From: Pseudonocardia broussonetiae
Lineage (GTDB): Bacteria; Actinomycetota; Actinomycetes; Mycobacteriales; Pseudonocardiaceae
Assembly (NCBI RefSeq): GCF_013155125.1
Contig: NZ_CP053564.1
Coordinates: forward strand, 2,177,501-2,241,500
Direction of reading: 5' to 3'
DNA length: 64,000 nt
Part shown: in pieces, positions 1 through 8,055 of the stretch
Numbering within the stretch: the stretch's first letter is position 1
Layout: every line of letters begins with the position of its first letter
Translations under genes and position numbers: made by a program
The notes under the pieces: model-generated
The model's database searches: none
Seen by the model: only the letters and a program-made list of their open reading frames with translations
What the model was told of the DNA's origin: nothing

Positions 1-625
1 CGTTGGGCTCGTCCTCGTAGGGCACCGCGACGACCACCCGTCGCCGGGCCAGGCGCAGCATCTCGCCGACGACGACCGGGGCGAGCGCGGGCGGCAGGTG
101 CTCCAGCAGGTGCACGGCGAAGACCGTGTCGGCGCTGTCGTCGGCCAGCGGCACGGCGGTGGCATCACCGGTGAGGGTGTGCAGCGGCAGGTCGAGGGCG
201 GGCGCGACGCGGGAGAGCAGCCGGACCGTGCCCGCCGAGAGGTCGACGGCCGTGACCTCGTGGCCGGCCGCGACGAGCTGCAGCGACAGGAACCCGAAGC
301 AGCACCCCAGCTCCACCACCGACCCGAGCGCGAGCTCGACGGCGCGGTCGTGCACGGGCGCCATCCCGGCGTTCGTGCCGCCGGGGGCGCCTCCGCGGCC
401 CAGCTCGTCGAGGGTGTTGCGGTAGAACGCGGTCCAGCCCGGGTCGACCGACGCGACGACCGAGACGAACGTCCGCTCGAACGCCGACGCCTCGATGTGC
501 CCGGGCGCGACGAGGTCGTCGGCGATCCAGCCCGCGAGGTCGTTGCTGATCTCGCCCGGGCCGATGCGGTGCCGGAGCCGGCCGTCGGCGCCCATCGTGA
601 GCCGGGGCGCGGTGGCGGTGGTCAT
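1..625 (-). CDS. mftM: SAM-dependent methyltransferase, probable mycofactocin oligosaccharide methyltransferase MftM (3' end outside window)
   Basis: The gene reads leftward from an ATG at 625 and is open at base 1, so about 208 codons are seen. The class I methyltransferase motif I reads VVELGCCFGFL, followed by the acidic strand end AVDLSAGTVRLL and then DTVFAVHLLEHLP and RRRVVVAVPYEDEP. The N-terminal stretch ISNDLAGWIADDLVAPGHIEA resembles, from memory, the family annotated as MftM, which methylates the glucan chain of mycofactocin. A mycofactocin cluster starts 7.5 kb away, which supports the name. The family match is from recall and the C-terminus is missing, so it could be another small-molecule methyltransferase. 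Confidence 0.6.
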   Translation of the reverse strand, partial: MTTATAPRLTMGADGRLRHRIGPGEISNDLAGWIADDLVAPGHIEASAFERTFVSVVASVDPGWTAFYRNTLDELGRGGAPGGTNAGMAPVHDRAVELALGSVVELGCCFGFLSLQLVAAGHEVTAVDLSAGTVRLLSRVAPALDLPLHTLTGDATAVPLADDSADTVFAVHLLEHLPPALAPVVVGEMLRLARRRVVVAVPYEDEPN

Positions 626-673
626 CGTCGGAGCCTAGGCGGCGGGGGCCGCCCGGAGCACCTGCCGGAACGG

Positions 674-1246
674 TCAGGCCGTCGGCACCGCGGCCTTCGA
701 CCCGGCCCGGTGCGGCCCGGCCCCGTCGCGGGCCCCGTCGCCGTCTCCGTCCTCGTCGTCCTCGTCGTCCTCGATGCGGTCGCCGTCGGCGGCGTTCCGC
801 TCCCGCACCGTGAGCGGCACGAGCACCCACAGCGTCAGGAACACGACGGCGGCGACGGCGGCGGCGGCGATCCCGGCCAGCGGCCCGGCCACCACCTCGA
901 AGATCAGGTCGATGACCGTGACGACGGCCAGCCCGAGCACGATGAGCCCGGCCACGGCGAACCGCTGACCGGAGCGGACGAGCGGCCGCCGCGCGTTGCG
1001 CCGGAACAGCACGCGGTGCAGGACGACCGGCGCGATGAGCAGCGCCGTCGCCGTGGCCGACAGGCTGATCGCCACCAGGAACACGACGCGCTGGTGGGCC
1101 ACCAGCGCGTCGAACCGGGCCTGGAACGGCACCGTGAGCAGCAGCCCGGTGAGCAGCTGCACCCCGGTCTGCGCGACCCGGAGCTCCTGGAGGAGGTCGT
1201 CCCAGTTGCGGTTCAGGCGCTCCGTAGCGCTGCCCGTGCCACCCAT
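674..1246 (-). CDS. DUF6328-type four-helix membrane protein
   Basis: This 190-residue protein begins at an ATG preceded by a strong AAGGAGG ribosome binding site. Four hydrophobic segments are visible (about residues 27-45, 55-80, 92-118 and 122-148), followed by a very acidic tail (EDDEDDEDGDGD). The opening ATERLNRNWDDLLQELRVAQTG and the four-helix layout match the DUF6328 family of actinobacteria, whose function is not known. It lies between the methyltransferase and a siderophore-binding lipoprotein, with no overlap to either, so it is probably transcribed alone. Confidence 0.75.
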   Translation of the reverse strand: MGGTGSATERLNRNWDDLLQELRVAQTGVQLLTGLLLTVPFQARFDALVAHQRVVFLVAISLSATATALLIAPVVLHRVLFRRNARRPLVRSGQRFAVAGLIVLGLAVVTVIDLIFEVVAGPLAGIAAAAVAAVVFLTLWVLVPLTVRERNAADGDRIEDDEDDEDGDGDGARDGAGPHRAGSKAAVPTA

Positions 1247-1335
1247 GCGGACCTCCTTGCCGGACGGCGTCGTCGCCGTGGCCGGAATAGTCCCCCGTGG
1301 GGCCGGTCGTCCGGTACGGGCGATCGGGTGACCCG

Positions 1336-2337
1336 TCAGGCCGGCGGCACCGCCGTCGCCGGGTCGCCGTCGAGCGCCGCGGCCAGGCGCGGGCGCATCT
1401 CCGCCAGCGCGACGGGCAGGCTCAGGACCGACCCGAAGGACAGCGCGCCGTTGGTGGTGCTCTGCTCGGGCAGCAGGATCGCCCGCCCCTCGCGCGCGAC
1501 GCGCAGGTTCCCGAACACCGGGTCGTCGACGGTGCCGGTGGTGGCGAACGCGCCGTAGAGGCCGAGGACGAGCACGTCGGCGTCGAGCACGCCGAGCTGC
1601 TCGGGGCTCAGCTCCACCGGCGGCCGGTCCGGGCCGGTGAACAGGGCCTCGGCTGCGGGTGGGAGAGCGAGGCCGAGGTCGGCCAGGAACGCGGGCGCGG
1701 GGCCCTCGGCGTAGGCGTAGTAGGTGCCGTCCTCCAGCCGGGCGGCGAGCAGCCCGGTGCGCCCTGCGGGGATCGTCGACCGCAGGTCGGCGAACCCCTG
1801 CTCGACCGGCGCCACCAGCGCGGCCGCCTGCTCCTCGCGCCCGAGCGCGGTGCCGACGACCTCGGTGATCACCTGCCACGGGGCGCCGTAGTCGGCGTGC
1901 CCGACAGGCGGGCCGACGGTCGGGGCGATCGCGCTCAGCGTCGCGTACTCCTCCGGGGTCATCGAGTAGTTGACGCCCAGGACCAGGTCGGGCGCGAGCG
2001 CGGCGACCTGCTCGTAGCTCGGCTCGGTCACCGCCAGCACCTCCGGCACGCCGTCGGCGCGCTCCGCGGCCCACGGCCACAGGGCGCCCGGGCGCCCGCC
2101 GAACCACTCCCGCACCCCGACCGGGGTGACGCCGAGCGCGAGCACGTAGTCCTGCTCGGTGAGCCCCATGGTCACGACCCGCTGCGGGGTACCGCTGATC
2201 TCGGTGGTGCCGAGCTTGTGCGTGATCGTGCGGGTGCTCGCCTGCGGCGGCGCGGTGGTGCCGCCCGCGCAGCCGGCGAGTGCGGCGCCGAGTCCCAGTG
2301 CTCCGGCGCCGGTGAGCAGCGAACGGCGGGTGATCAC
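1336..2337 (-). CDS. Iron-siderophore ABC transporter substrate-binding lipoprotein (FecB/FhuD-like)
   Basis: This 333-residue exported lipoprotein starts at GTG 2337. It begins with twin arginines (TRRSLLTG), a hydrophobic stretch and a lipobox LAGC near residue 22, so it may leave through the Tat route and be lipid-anchored. The body fits the periplasmic-binding fold of siderophore and cobalamin receptors: PQRVVTMGLTEQDYVLALGVTPVGV, then LAPDLVLG and TLSAIAPTV. It would bind ferric siderophore outside the membrane. Its GTG overlaps the TGA of a short upstream reading frame (GTGA), so it is translationally coupled to it. A DtxR/IdeR-like box lies about 130 bp upstream. No permease or ATPase is adjacent. 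Confidence 0.85.
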   Translation of the reverse strand: MITRRSLLTGAGALGLGAALAGCAGGTTAPPQASTRTITHKLGTTEISGTPQRVVTMGLTEQDYVLALGVTPVGVREWFGGRPGALWPWAAERADGVPEVLAVTEPSYEQVAALAPDLVLGVNYSMTPEEYATLSAIAPTVGPPVGHADYGAPWQVITEVVGTALGREEQAAALVAPVEQGFADLRSTIPAGRTGLLAARLEDGTYYAYAEGPAPAFLADLGLALPPAAEALFTGPDRPPVELSPEQLGVLDADVLVLGLYGAFATTGTVDDPVFGNLRVAREGRAILLPEQSTTNGALSFGSVLSLPVALAEMRPRLAAALDGDPATAVPPA

Positions 2338-2450
2338 GTCAGGCAGAGGTAGCGGTCGGTGCCGTCGACGTCGCGGCCGCCCGGCAGCCAGCGGTGCAGC
2401 AGCGGGGCGTCCGCCACGGCGTCGACGGGTCGGAAGGTCGGCTCGGGCAC
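2334..2450 (-). CDS. 38-residue reading frame coupled to the siderophore-binding lipoprotein; possible acetyltransferase remnant
   Basis: GTG 2450 is preceded by a near-perfect ribosome binding site (AGAGGAGG then CCCC), and its stop overlaps the lipoprotein start in a GTGA junction. Both features argue that it is translated. The peptide opens PEPTFRPVDAVADAPLLHRWL, which resembles the first residues of siderophore-type GNAT acetyltransferases, then passes straight into VDGTDRYLCLT and stops. I infer either the two ends of a larger acetyltransferase joined by an in-frame deletion, or a leader peptide serving coupling. It is too short for a confident family call. Confidence 0.5.
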   Translation of the reverse strand: MPEPTFRPVDAVADAPLLHRWLPGGRDVDGTDRYLCLT

Positions 2451-2467
2451 GGGGCCTCCTCTAGGTG

Positions 2468-2486
2468 GTAGGACGCCCTAACTTAA
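2468..2486 (-). promoter_or_regulatory. Possible DtxR/IdeR iron box
   Basis: Read on the minus strand this is TTAAGTTAGGGCGTCCTAC, which agrees with the IdeR/DtxR consensus TTAGGTTAGGCTAACCTAA at 13 of 19 positions by eye, including TTAGG and CCTA half sites. It lies 18 bp upstream of the GTG of the coupled short frame and siderophore-binding lipoprotein, where iron-loaded IdeR would block transcription. The match is imperfect in the centre. Confidence 0.45.
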
Positions 2487-2548
2487 CCCAGCCTGCCCTC
2501 ACCCAATAGGGGTGGGGCGGTGTGCGAGCGCGCCCCCCGGCCCGCCGA

Positions 2549-4078
2549 TCAGCGCCCCACGAGCTCCGCCGCCATCTCGTGCGCCGCGGTCTCCAGGCCG
2601 GAGAGGTCGCGGACCACCCGCACCCGGGAGCAGTACTCGGCGTACTCGGGCAGGTCGCACGCACCGAGGCCCCACGAGTAGCGGGGCTCCGGGGTGAGCC
2701 AGATCGTCTCCCGCGCGCGACGGGTGATCTCGGCGAACGCCTCGGTGTTGGGGTCGTTGCCGTTGCCGCGCCCGTCGCCCAGGACGATCACGGTGGACCG
2801 CCGGTTGACGGCCGAGGCGTACTCCTCCTGGAACGTGCCGAAGGCCTTGCCGTAGTCGGAGTTGGCGTCCACGTCGAGGACGTCGCCGCCGAAGATCAGG
2901 CCCAGGGCCTGCTCGACGGGGTGGTCCTCGAACAGGTCGGTGACCTCGACCATGTCGGCCACGAAGGCGAACGCGCGCACCTGGCCGAACAGGTTCTGCA
3001 GCCCGTGGACCAGGTGCAGCGTGAACCGGGCCGTTGCCCGCACCGACAGCGACACGTCGGCCAGGATCACCAGCCGCGGCTTGTCCTCCGAGCGCGTGAC
3101 GGTGATCGGGGAGAACGGGATGCCGTCGAAGCGCATGTTGCGGCGCATCGTGCGTCCGGAGTCGATGCGCCCGCGGCTGGAGACCTTGCGCTTGTGCGTC
3201 AGCCCGCCGTGCAGCGTGTGCGCGAGCCGGCGGATCGACTCCTCGAGCTCCATCCGCTCGTGCTCCCCGACGCGGTCGACCTCGCGGACCTTCTCCGCCT
3301 CCGCCCCCTCGACGACCTTGTTCTCCAGCGCCATCAGCGCCTCGAGGTGCTTCTTGAGCGCCTCGGGGAGGCCGGCGAGCACGCCGGTCATGCGGCGGCG
3401 CAGGGCCGCGGCGTCGTCCTCGGTGCCGTCCTGCGACTCGCCGTCGGTGGAGTTCAGCCAGCCCAGCAGCATCTCCTGCTGCGCGACCGACAGGTCGGCG
3501 TCGACCTTCGTGCCCTGCTGCTGGGAGATGTCGCCGGGCATGCCGGCGTTGTGCAGGCTGTCGGTCTCGATCTGGACGCGCTGGCCCTCGCCGTCGATGC
3601 CCTGGCTGTCCTTGGACAGCACGATCTCGTCGGTCATCGCGGCCATGTCGATCTTGTTGGCCTCCTGGTGCAGGTTGTACTGCTGCGCCAGGTCGTCGGG
3701 GTCGAAGTAGTCGCGGATGTCGGCCGGCTTGCCGTGCTCGTGGCCCTGCTCGGGGGTGTTGCTCGGCTCCTCCGACAGCGTGAACGACTCGAGCTCGCCG
3801 GTGTCGGAGAGGTCGCCGTGGCCGTGCCCGTGGCCGTGCCCGGTCGCGTCGTCACCGACCTTCACCAGCGCGAAGAAGCGGTCGAAGATGTCGTCGAAGA
3901 CCTCCTCGTCGCGCCGGTCCTTGACCAGTGCGACGCGCAGGGCGGCGCGGAGCTGCTCCTTGTCGGCCATCATCCCGGGCTGCGCGGCGCACGCCATCGC
4001 GTCGAGGGCCTCGGGGATCGAGATGCGCATCCCGCGCAGCCGCAGGAGCCGGACGAAGCGGTGCAGCGCGTTCTCCAT
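2549..4078 (-). CDS. VWA-domain (CoxE-like) partner of MoxR ATPase, methanol dehydrogenase operon
   Basis: This 509-residue protein carries a C-terminal von Willebrand A domain with the MIDAS motif DVSLSVR, preceded by a helical region of the CoxE type. VWA/MoxR pairs act as metal-dependent chaperones that insert cofactors or activate enzymes (CoxD/CoxE in CO dehydrogenase, MoxR in methanol oxidation). The gene is third on the mno-moxR-vwa strand, 67 bp after moxR. A His-Gly tract (GHGHGHGHG) lies near residue 82, with a second short HEHG, mirroring the tract in MoxR. I infer a role in maturing or remodelling the neighbouring methanol dehydrogenase; it could also serve the downstream Mo hydroxylase. 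Confidence 0.8.
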   Translation of the reverse strand: MENALHRFVRLLRLRGMRISIPEALDAMACAAQPGMMADKEQLRAALRVALVKDRRDEEVFDDIFDRFFALVKVGDDATGHGHGHGHGDLSDTGELESFTLSEEPSNTPEQGHEHGKPADIRDYFDPDDLAQQYNLHQEANKIDMAAMTDEIVLSKDSQGIDGEGQRVQIETDSLHNAGMPGDISQQQGTKVDADLSVAQQEMLLGWLNSTDGESQDGTEDDAAALRRRMTGVLAGLPEALKKHLEALMALENKVVEGAEAEKVREVDRVGEHERMELEESIRRLAHTLHGGLTHKRKVSSRGRIDSGRTMRRNMRFDGIPFSPITVTRSEDKPRLVILADVSLSVRATARFTLHLVHGLQNLFGQVRAFAFVADMVEVTDLFEDHPVEQALGLIFGGDVLDVDANSDYGKAFGTFQEEYASAVNRRSTVIVLGDGRGNGNDPNTEAFAEITRRARETIWLTPEPRYSWGLGACDLPEYAEYCSRVRVVRDLSGLETAAHEMAAELVGR

Positions 4079-4097
4079 CAGTGCACCTCCGGTGCTC

Positions 4098-4137
4098 GTG
4101 AGCGGCGATCGTGGCCAGGGCCGCGGTCGCCGCTCAC
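4098..4137 (-). terminator. Hairpin between moxR and vwa
   Basis: An 11-bp perfect stem (GTGAGCGGCGA/TCGCCGCTCAC) with an inner GGCC/GGCC pairing fills most of the gap between moxR and the VWA gene. There is no T-run. It may act as an attenuator, an RNA-processing or a stability element within the operon rather than a full stop. Confidence 0.45.
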
Positions 4138-4145
4138 GGGGGTGG

Positions 4146-5375
4146 TCACAGCGCGCGCTTCCGGCCCAGGCCCGCGCCGAAGCTGCGGGTGCCGCGCTCG
4201 GCGGGCACCTTGGGCGGGGTGATCGGCTTCGCGCCGGTGTCGCCGCCGAGCGGGTTGCTGCCGTAGGTGTTGCCGAAGCGCCCGGGGGTGTCCTTGGCCG
4301 CGCGCACCGCGCGGCCCCCGTCGTCCTCGTCCTCGTCGTCGTCACGCGCGGAGGACTGCCGCGACGCCGGCGCGGGCGCGTCCTGGTCGTCGTGCCCGTG
4401 GCCGTGCCCGTGACCGTGTCCGTGGCCCTTCTCGGGAACGGTGGCGTTCGGGTCGACGAGCGTCGGCAGCGCGCCGATCGCCTTGCGCACGTCCTTGTCG
4501 TACTTGACGACGACCGAGACGGTGTCGGACAGGATCGTCGCGTTGAGCTCCTCGACGCCCAGCACGGCGAGCGTGCGGGCCCAGTCGATCGTCTCCGAGA
4601 TCGAGGGCGACTTGCGCAGCTCGAGCTGGCGCAGCCCGCGGACGATCCCGACGAGCTGCTCGGCGAGCGCGTCCGGCAGCCCGGTCTTCTTGCTCCGGAC
4701 GATCTCCAGCTCGCGCTCGGCGGTGGGGTAGTCGAGGAACAGGTGCAGGCAGCGGCGCTTGAGCGCGGCCGACAGGTCACGGGTGTTGTTGCTGGTCAGG
4801 ACGACGTAGGGCGGGGTCTTCGTGGTGAAGGTGCCGACCTCGGGCACGGAGACCTGGTACTCGGCCAGCGTCTCCAGCAGCACCGCCTCGAGCGCCTCGT
4901 CCGCGCGGTCGACCTCGTCGATCAGCAGGACGACCGGCTCGTCGGAGCGGATGGCCTCCAGCAGGGGACGCGAGGCGAGGAAGCGCTCGGAGAAGAACAC
5001 GCTCTCCTGGGCGCCGATGCGGTCGACCGCGTCCTCCAGCGTGGGGGCGTCGGCGACGACCTGGCCGATCTTCTCGCGCAGGATCTGGGTGTAGAGCAGC
5101 TGCTTGCCGTAGTCCCACTCGTAGAGGGCCTTGGTCTCGTCCTGGCCCTCGTAGCACTGCAGGCGCAGCAGGCGCCGGCCCGTGGCCTTCGCGAGCGCCT
5201 TGGCCAGCTCCGTCTTGCCGACGCCGGCCGGCCCCTCGATCAGCAGCGGCTTGTCGAGTCGGTTGACCAGGAACACGGTGGTGGCGAGGCGGCTGTCGGC
5301 GATGTAGCCCTGCTCGCCCAGGGCGTCGACGACCTCGTCGACGGAATCGAACTGTCCAGTGCCGGACTCGAACAC
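4146..5375 (-). CDS. MoxR-family AAA+ ATPase
   Basis: This 409-residue protein starts at GTG 5375. Walker A is GPAGVGKT (residues 48-55), Walker B VVLLIDEVD (148-156), sensor 1 VVLTSN (191-196), with an arginine finger in LKRRC (205-209), all typical of MoxR. The ATPase core ends near residue 320. It is followed by an unusual tail with six HG repeats, then an acidic and Ser/Ala-rich low-complexity linker and a conserved-looking basic end. It lies between the methanol dehydrogenase and a VWA protein on the same strand. MoxR proteins work with VWA partners to activate enzymes; the target here is probably Mno. The His-Gly tract suggests metal binding. Confidence 0.88.
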   Translation of the reverse strand: MFESGTGQFDSVDEVVDALGEQGYIADSRLATTVFLVNRLDKPLLIEGPAGVGKTELAKALAKATGRRLLRLQCYEGQDETKALYEWDYGKQLLYTQILREKIGQVVADAPTLEDAVDRIGAQESVFFSERFLASRPLLEAIRSDEPVVLLIDEVDRADEALEAVLLETLAEYQVSVPEVGTFTTKTPPYVVLTSNNTRDLSAALKRRCLHLFLDYPTAERELEIVRSKKTGLPDALAEQLVGIVRGLRQLELRKSPSISETIDWARTLAVLGVEELNATILSDTVSVVVKYDKDVRKAIGALPTLVDPNATVPEKGHGHGHGHGHGHDDQDAPAPASRQSSARDDDEDEDDGGRAVRAAKDTPGRFGNTYGSNPLGGDTGAKPITPPKVPAERGTRSFGAGLGRKRAL

Positions 5376-5399
5376 GCGCTGCTCCGATCGTGACTCGCG

Positions 5400-5431
5400 T
5401 CAGGGGCGCCGGCCACGGCCGGCGCCCCTGA
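5400..5431 (-). terminator. Strong hairpin between mno and moxR
   Basis: A perfect 15-bp inverted repeat (TCAGGGGCGCCGGCC and its complement) with a two-base centre sits in the 75-bp gap after the methanol dehydrogenase stop. There is no long T-run, as is common in actinobacteria. It probably terminates a share of transcripts, so that mno mRNA exceeds moxR/vwa mRNA. Confidence 0.6.
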
Positions 5432-5450
5432 TGACTGTAAGCGGGGTGAC

Positions 5451-6743
5451 TCAGGTGAGCAGGTCGTCCAGGTCGCCGTTCATGCAGTGGTCGACCACGG
5501 GGCGCACCGTCTCGAAGGTGCACTCCTTGGGGTTGCCCGGGGTGCAGGCGTCGCCGAGGACGTGGTTGGTGATGCGGTCGACGTCCGCCGCGTCACCCTT
5601 GATGATCGACTCGTTCTCGTAGAACTTCGTCGGGCCCTGGCCCAGCCGGTTCTTGGAGTACGAGTCCTGCTTGACGTCGACGAAGCGCTCCGGGATGCCC
5701 ACGTCGCGCAGCAGCCGGATGGACGCGGCGAGCGCGGCCTCGGCGGCCTGGACGTCGGTCATGCCGTGGGTGTCGACGCCCATGGCCGAGGCGATGTCGG
5801 CGAAGCGCTTGTAGTGCACCGGCATGTTGAACGCCCACACGCGCGGGAGCGCGACGGCGTTGTTGAGGCCGTGGTGGGTGTCGTAGAACGCCGACACCGC
5901 GTGGCTGATCGAGTGGATGATGCCCAGGCCACCGGAGTTGAACGCCTGCGCCGCGATGTACTGCGCGTTCATCATGCCCTCGCGGCCCGCGTAGGACTGC
6001 GGGTTCCACACGGCCTCGCGCAGGCTGCGCGCGGTGAGCTTGATGGCGTGCAGCGCGTTGCCCAGCGACGGGTCGAAGTTGATGCGCGAGACGTAGGGCT
6101 CCGAGGCGTGCGCGAGCACGTCGAACCCGCACTGCGCGGTGTAGTCGACCGGGCAGGAGTAGTAGAGCACCGGGTCGTCGATCGCCAGCGTCGTGACCGA
6201 GGAGTCGTCGAACGCCACGTACTTGTGGGGGTTGTCCGGGTCCGTCGTGGTGTCGGTGATGACGTAGGCCCACGAGGTCTCGGAACCGGTGCCGGCCGTG
6301 GTCGACACCGCGATGTGCGGCGGGTTCTTCGGGTTCTCGGACTTGTTGAAGCCCTCGAACTCGTTGACGTTGCGGCCGTCGTGCGCGACCGAGACGCGCG
6401 CGCCCTTGCAGGCGTCGTGCGATGAGCCGCCGCCGATGGAGACGAAGCTGTCGCAGTTGTTCTGCTGGTAGAGGCCCACAGCGTCCATGACGTTGTAGTC
6501 CTTGGGGTTCGACTCGACCTTGTCGTACACGACGACCTCGAGGCCGTGGTACTTCATCGACTCGACGATCTTGTGGACGATGTCGGAGCCGCGCAGGCCC
6601 GACGTCATCACCAGCGTCTTCTTGAAGCCCAGCTTGAGGGCCTCCGGACCGATCAGCTCGTGCGCCCCCGGACCCATGAGCGCCCGCGGGAACGGGTGGA
6701 ACTCCTTGATCGGGAACTGCGGGAGCATCTCTTCGACCTGCAT
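5451..6743 (-). CDS. mno: NDMA-dependent methanol dehydrogenase (mycofactocin-associated)
   Basis: This 430-residue type III (iron-type) alcohol dehydrogenase has GGGSSHDACKG as the nucleotide-binding loop and TTAGTGSETS next to it. Metal ligands lie in the DVLAHASE and HSISHAVSAFYDTHHG segments. Length and sequence fit the actinobacterial Mno/Mdo enzymes, which hold a tightly bound NAD(P) that does not exchange and need an external acceptor. In vivo that acceptor is mycofactocin, whose genes lie 1.4 kb away. The ATG at 6743 gives the family's usual N-terminus. It oxidises methanol and other short alcohols, and possibly formaldehyde by dismutation. The gene heads the mno-moxR-vwa strand. Confidence 0.9.
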   Translation of the reverse strand: MQVEEMLPQFPIKEFHPFPRALMGPGAHELIGPEALKLGFKKTLVMTSGLRGSDIVHKIVESMKYHGLEVVVYDKVESNPKDYNVMDAVGLYQQNNCDSFVSIGGGSSHDACKGARVSVAHDGRNVNEFEGFNKSENPKNPPHIAVSTTAGTGSETSWAYVITDTTTDPDNPHKYVAFDDSSVTTLAIDDPVLYYSCPVDYTAQCGFDVLAHASEPYVSRINFDPSLGNALHAIKLTARSLREAVWNPQSYAGREGMMNAQYIAAQAFNSGGLGIIHSISHAVSAFYDTHHGLNNAVALPRVWAFNMPVHYKRFADIASAMGVDTHGMTDVQAAEAALAASIRLLRDVGIPERFVDVKQDSYSKNRLGQGPTKFYENESIIKGDAADVDRITNHVLGDACTPGNPKECTFETVRPVVDHCMNGDLDDLLT

Positions 6744-6783
6744 GGCAGCCCTTTCTGCGTGCGGGTGTGTCGCCGCGACGCTA

Positions 6784-6798
6784 GGACCCGTGTGGTCC
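6784..6798. promoter_or_regulatory. Small palindrome upstream of mno
   Basis: GGACC-CGTGT-GGTCC lies 41-55 bp upstream of the mno start codon. A second loose symmetry, GGGGGT...ACCCCC, lies at 6827-6860. Either could be an operator or part of the mno promoter; no cognate regulator is evident nearby. Confidence 0.3.
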
Positions 6799-6909
6799 CG
6801 GGCACAGGAAAACCATGAGGAGGGACGGGGGTAGCCCGTCTGATCGGGTAGCTGACCCCCGCCTCCGGCCCCGGCCAGGCAGGTGCACAACTAGTGCGAC
6901 AGGGTGGCC

Positions 6910-7986
6910 TCAGTACGACAGGGTGGCCTGCCACGCGCGGGCCACCTCGCGGAAGCCCCGGCGGGCGTACCAGTGCCGGGGGTGCGCGGCGGCGTCGGCC
7001 TCGAGCACCACGAGGTCGCAGCCCGCGTCGCCCGCCTGCGCCAGCGCCTCGGCCAGCAGTGCGTCGCCGTGGCCGCGGCGGCGGTGCGCGGGGTCGGTCT
7101 CGACGGCGTCGAGCACGGCCGTCGCCCCGTCGACCTCGAGCACCGCCGCCGCGACGACGGCCCCGTCGTGCTCGACCGCCAGGCACCGCAGGTCGACGAC
7201 CTCGGCCTCGCGCAGCCAGCGGTCGGACAGCTGGGCCAGGGACTCCGCGTCCACGTCGGGGACCGCGCGGCGCCACGCGGCGTCGCGGAACGGGCGCAGC
7301 TCGTCGGGGTCGACGGTGCGCACGCCGGGGGAGGAGGGGCCGCCCGCCGGAGCGGCCATCACGGTCAGCGCGCCGACGGTGTGGCCGGCCGCGGCGAGCG
7401 CGGCCGCGGTGTCCTCCAGGTGGTCGCCGACCAGCAGCGCCGCAGGTCGGGGGCGGTCGCCCAGGACGCGGGCGGCGTCGGCGGCCACCGCCGCGGCGTC
7501 GGCCGGCCCGTTCACGAGCAGCTGGTTGTGCTGGTTCGAGCGGGGCACCGACGCCGTCCGCACCGCGATCCCGCCCGTCACCGGCTCCTCCGACGTGGCG
7601 GTGCGGCGCAGGACCGACGTCAGCACCGCGACGGCGCGGCCCGCGGCGTCGAGCGCGGGGAGCACCGGGGCCGTGAACTCCGGCCGGTAGGGCAGGACCG
7701 CCAGCACCGCCGACGCCGGCACCGGGCCGTAGGCGTGCGGGAACAGCATCGAGGCGGGGTCGGTGGGCAGGCCGGGCTCGTACCGGACCTCGACGCCGAT
7801 CCGCGCGGGGTCGAGCACGAGCAGGTTCACGTCGGCCCGCCCGGCGAACAGCCGCTGCGCCGGGAGGGCCACCTGGTCGGGCCCGGACAGGTGCACGAAC
7901 TCCGCGACGGACGGGCGGACCTCCCCGCGCCCGAGGTGCGTCCGCCATTCGGCGGTGGTGGCGAGGTGCAGCAGGACGTCGGTCAC
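6910..7986 (-). CDS. DUF952-GNAT fusion protein
   Basis: This 358-residue protein starts at GTG 7986; longer starts run into the mftA promoter and are unlikely. The N-terminal 100 residues match DUF952: LLHLATTAEW, FVHLSGPDQV, LLVLDP, VRYEPG and FPHAYGPVP. The C-terminal half is a GNAT acetyltransferase, with acetyl-CoA loop ETDPAHRRRGHGDALL and the ending HWYARRGFREVARAWQATLSY. DUF952 and GNAT domains are usually separate genes. The substrate cannot be told. It is divergent from mftA and shares a 129-bp promoter region with it. Confidence 0.8.
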   Translation of the reverse strand: MTDVLLHLATTAEWRTHLGRGEVRPSVAEFVHLSGPDQVALPAQRLFAGRADVNLLVLDPARIGVEVRYEPGLPTDPASMLFPHAYGPVPASAVLAVLPYRPEFTAPVLPALDAAGRAVAVLTSVLRRTATSEEPVTGGIAVRTASVPRSNQHNQLLVNGPADAAAVAADAARVLGDRPRPAALLVGDHLEDTAAALAAAGHTVGALTVMAAPAGGPSSPGVRTVDPDELRPFRDAAWRRAVPDVDAESLAQLSDRWLREAEVVDLRCLAVEHDGAVVAAAVLEVDGATAVLDAVETDPAHRRRGHGDALLAEALAQAGDAGCDLVVLEADAAAHPRHWYARRGFREVARAWQATLSY

Positions 7987-8055
7987 GGGAGCGATCCTCC
8001 GCCCCCCTCCGATCGGAGGGGCCGGGGTGGTCGATCGGCGGGCGGGTCTTGTCTT

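Noticed and set aside
98..1558. 486-codon plus-strand open frame across the methyltransferase and DUF6328 genes
   Set aside because: It is antisense to two genes with clear family motifs, is Arg/Gly-rich with no domain, and is typical of shadow frames in very GC-rich DNA.
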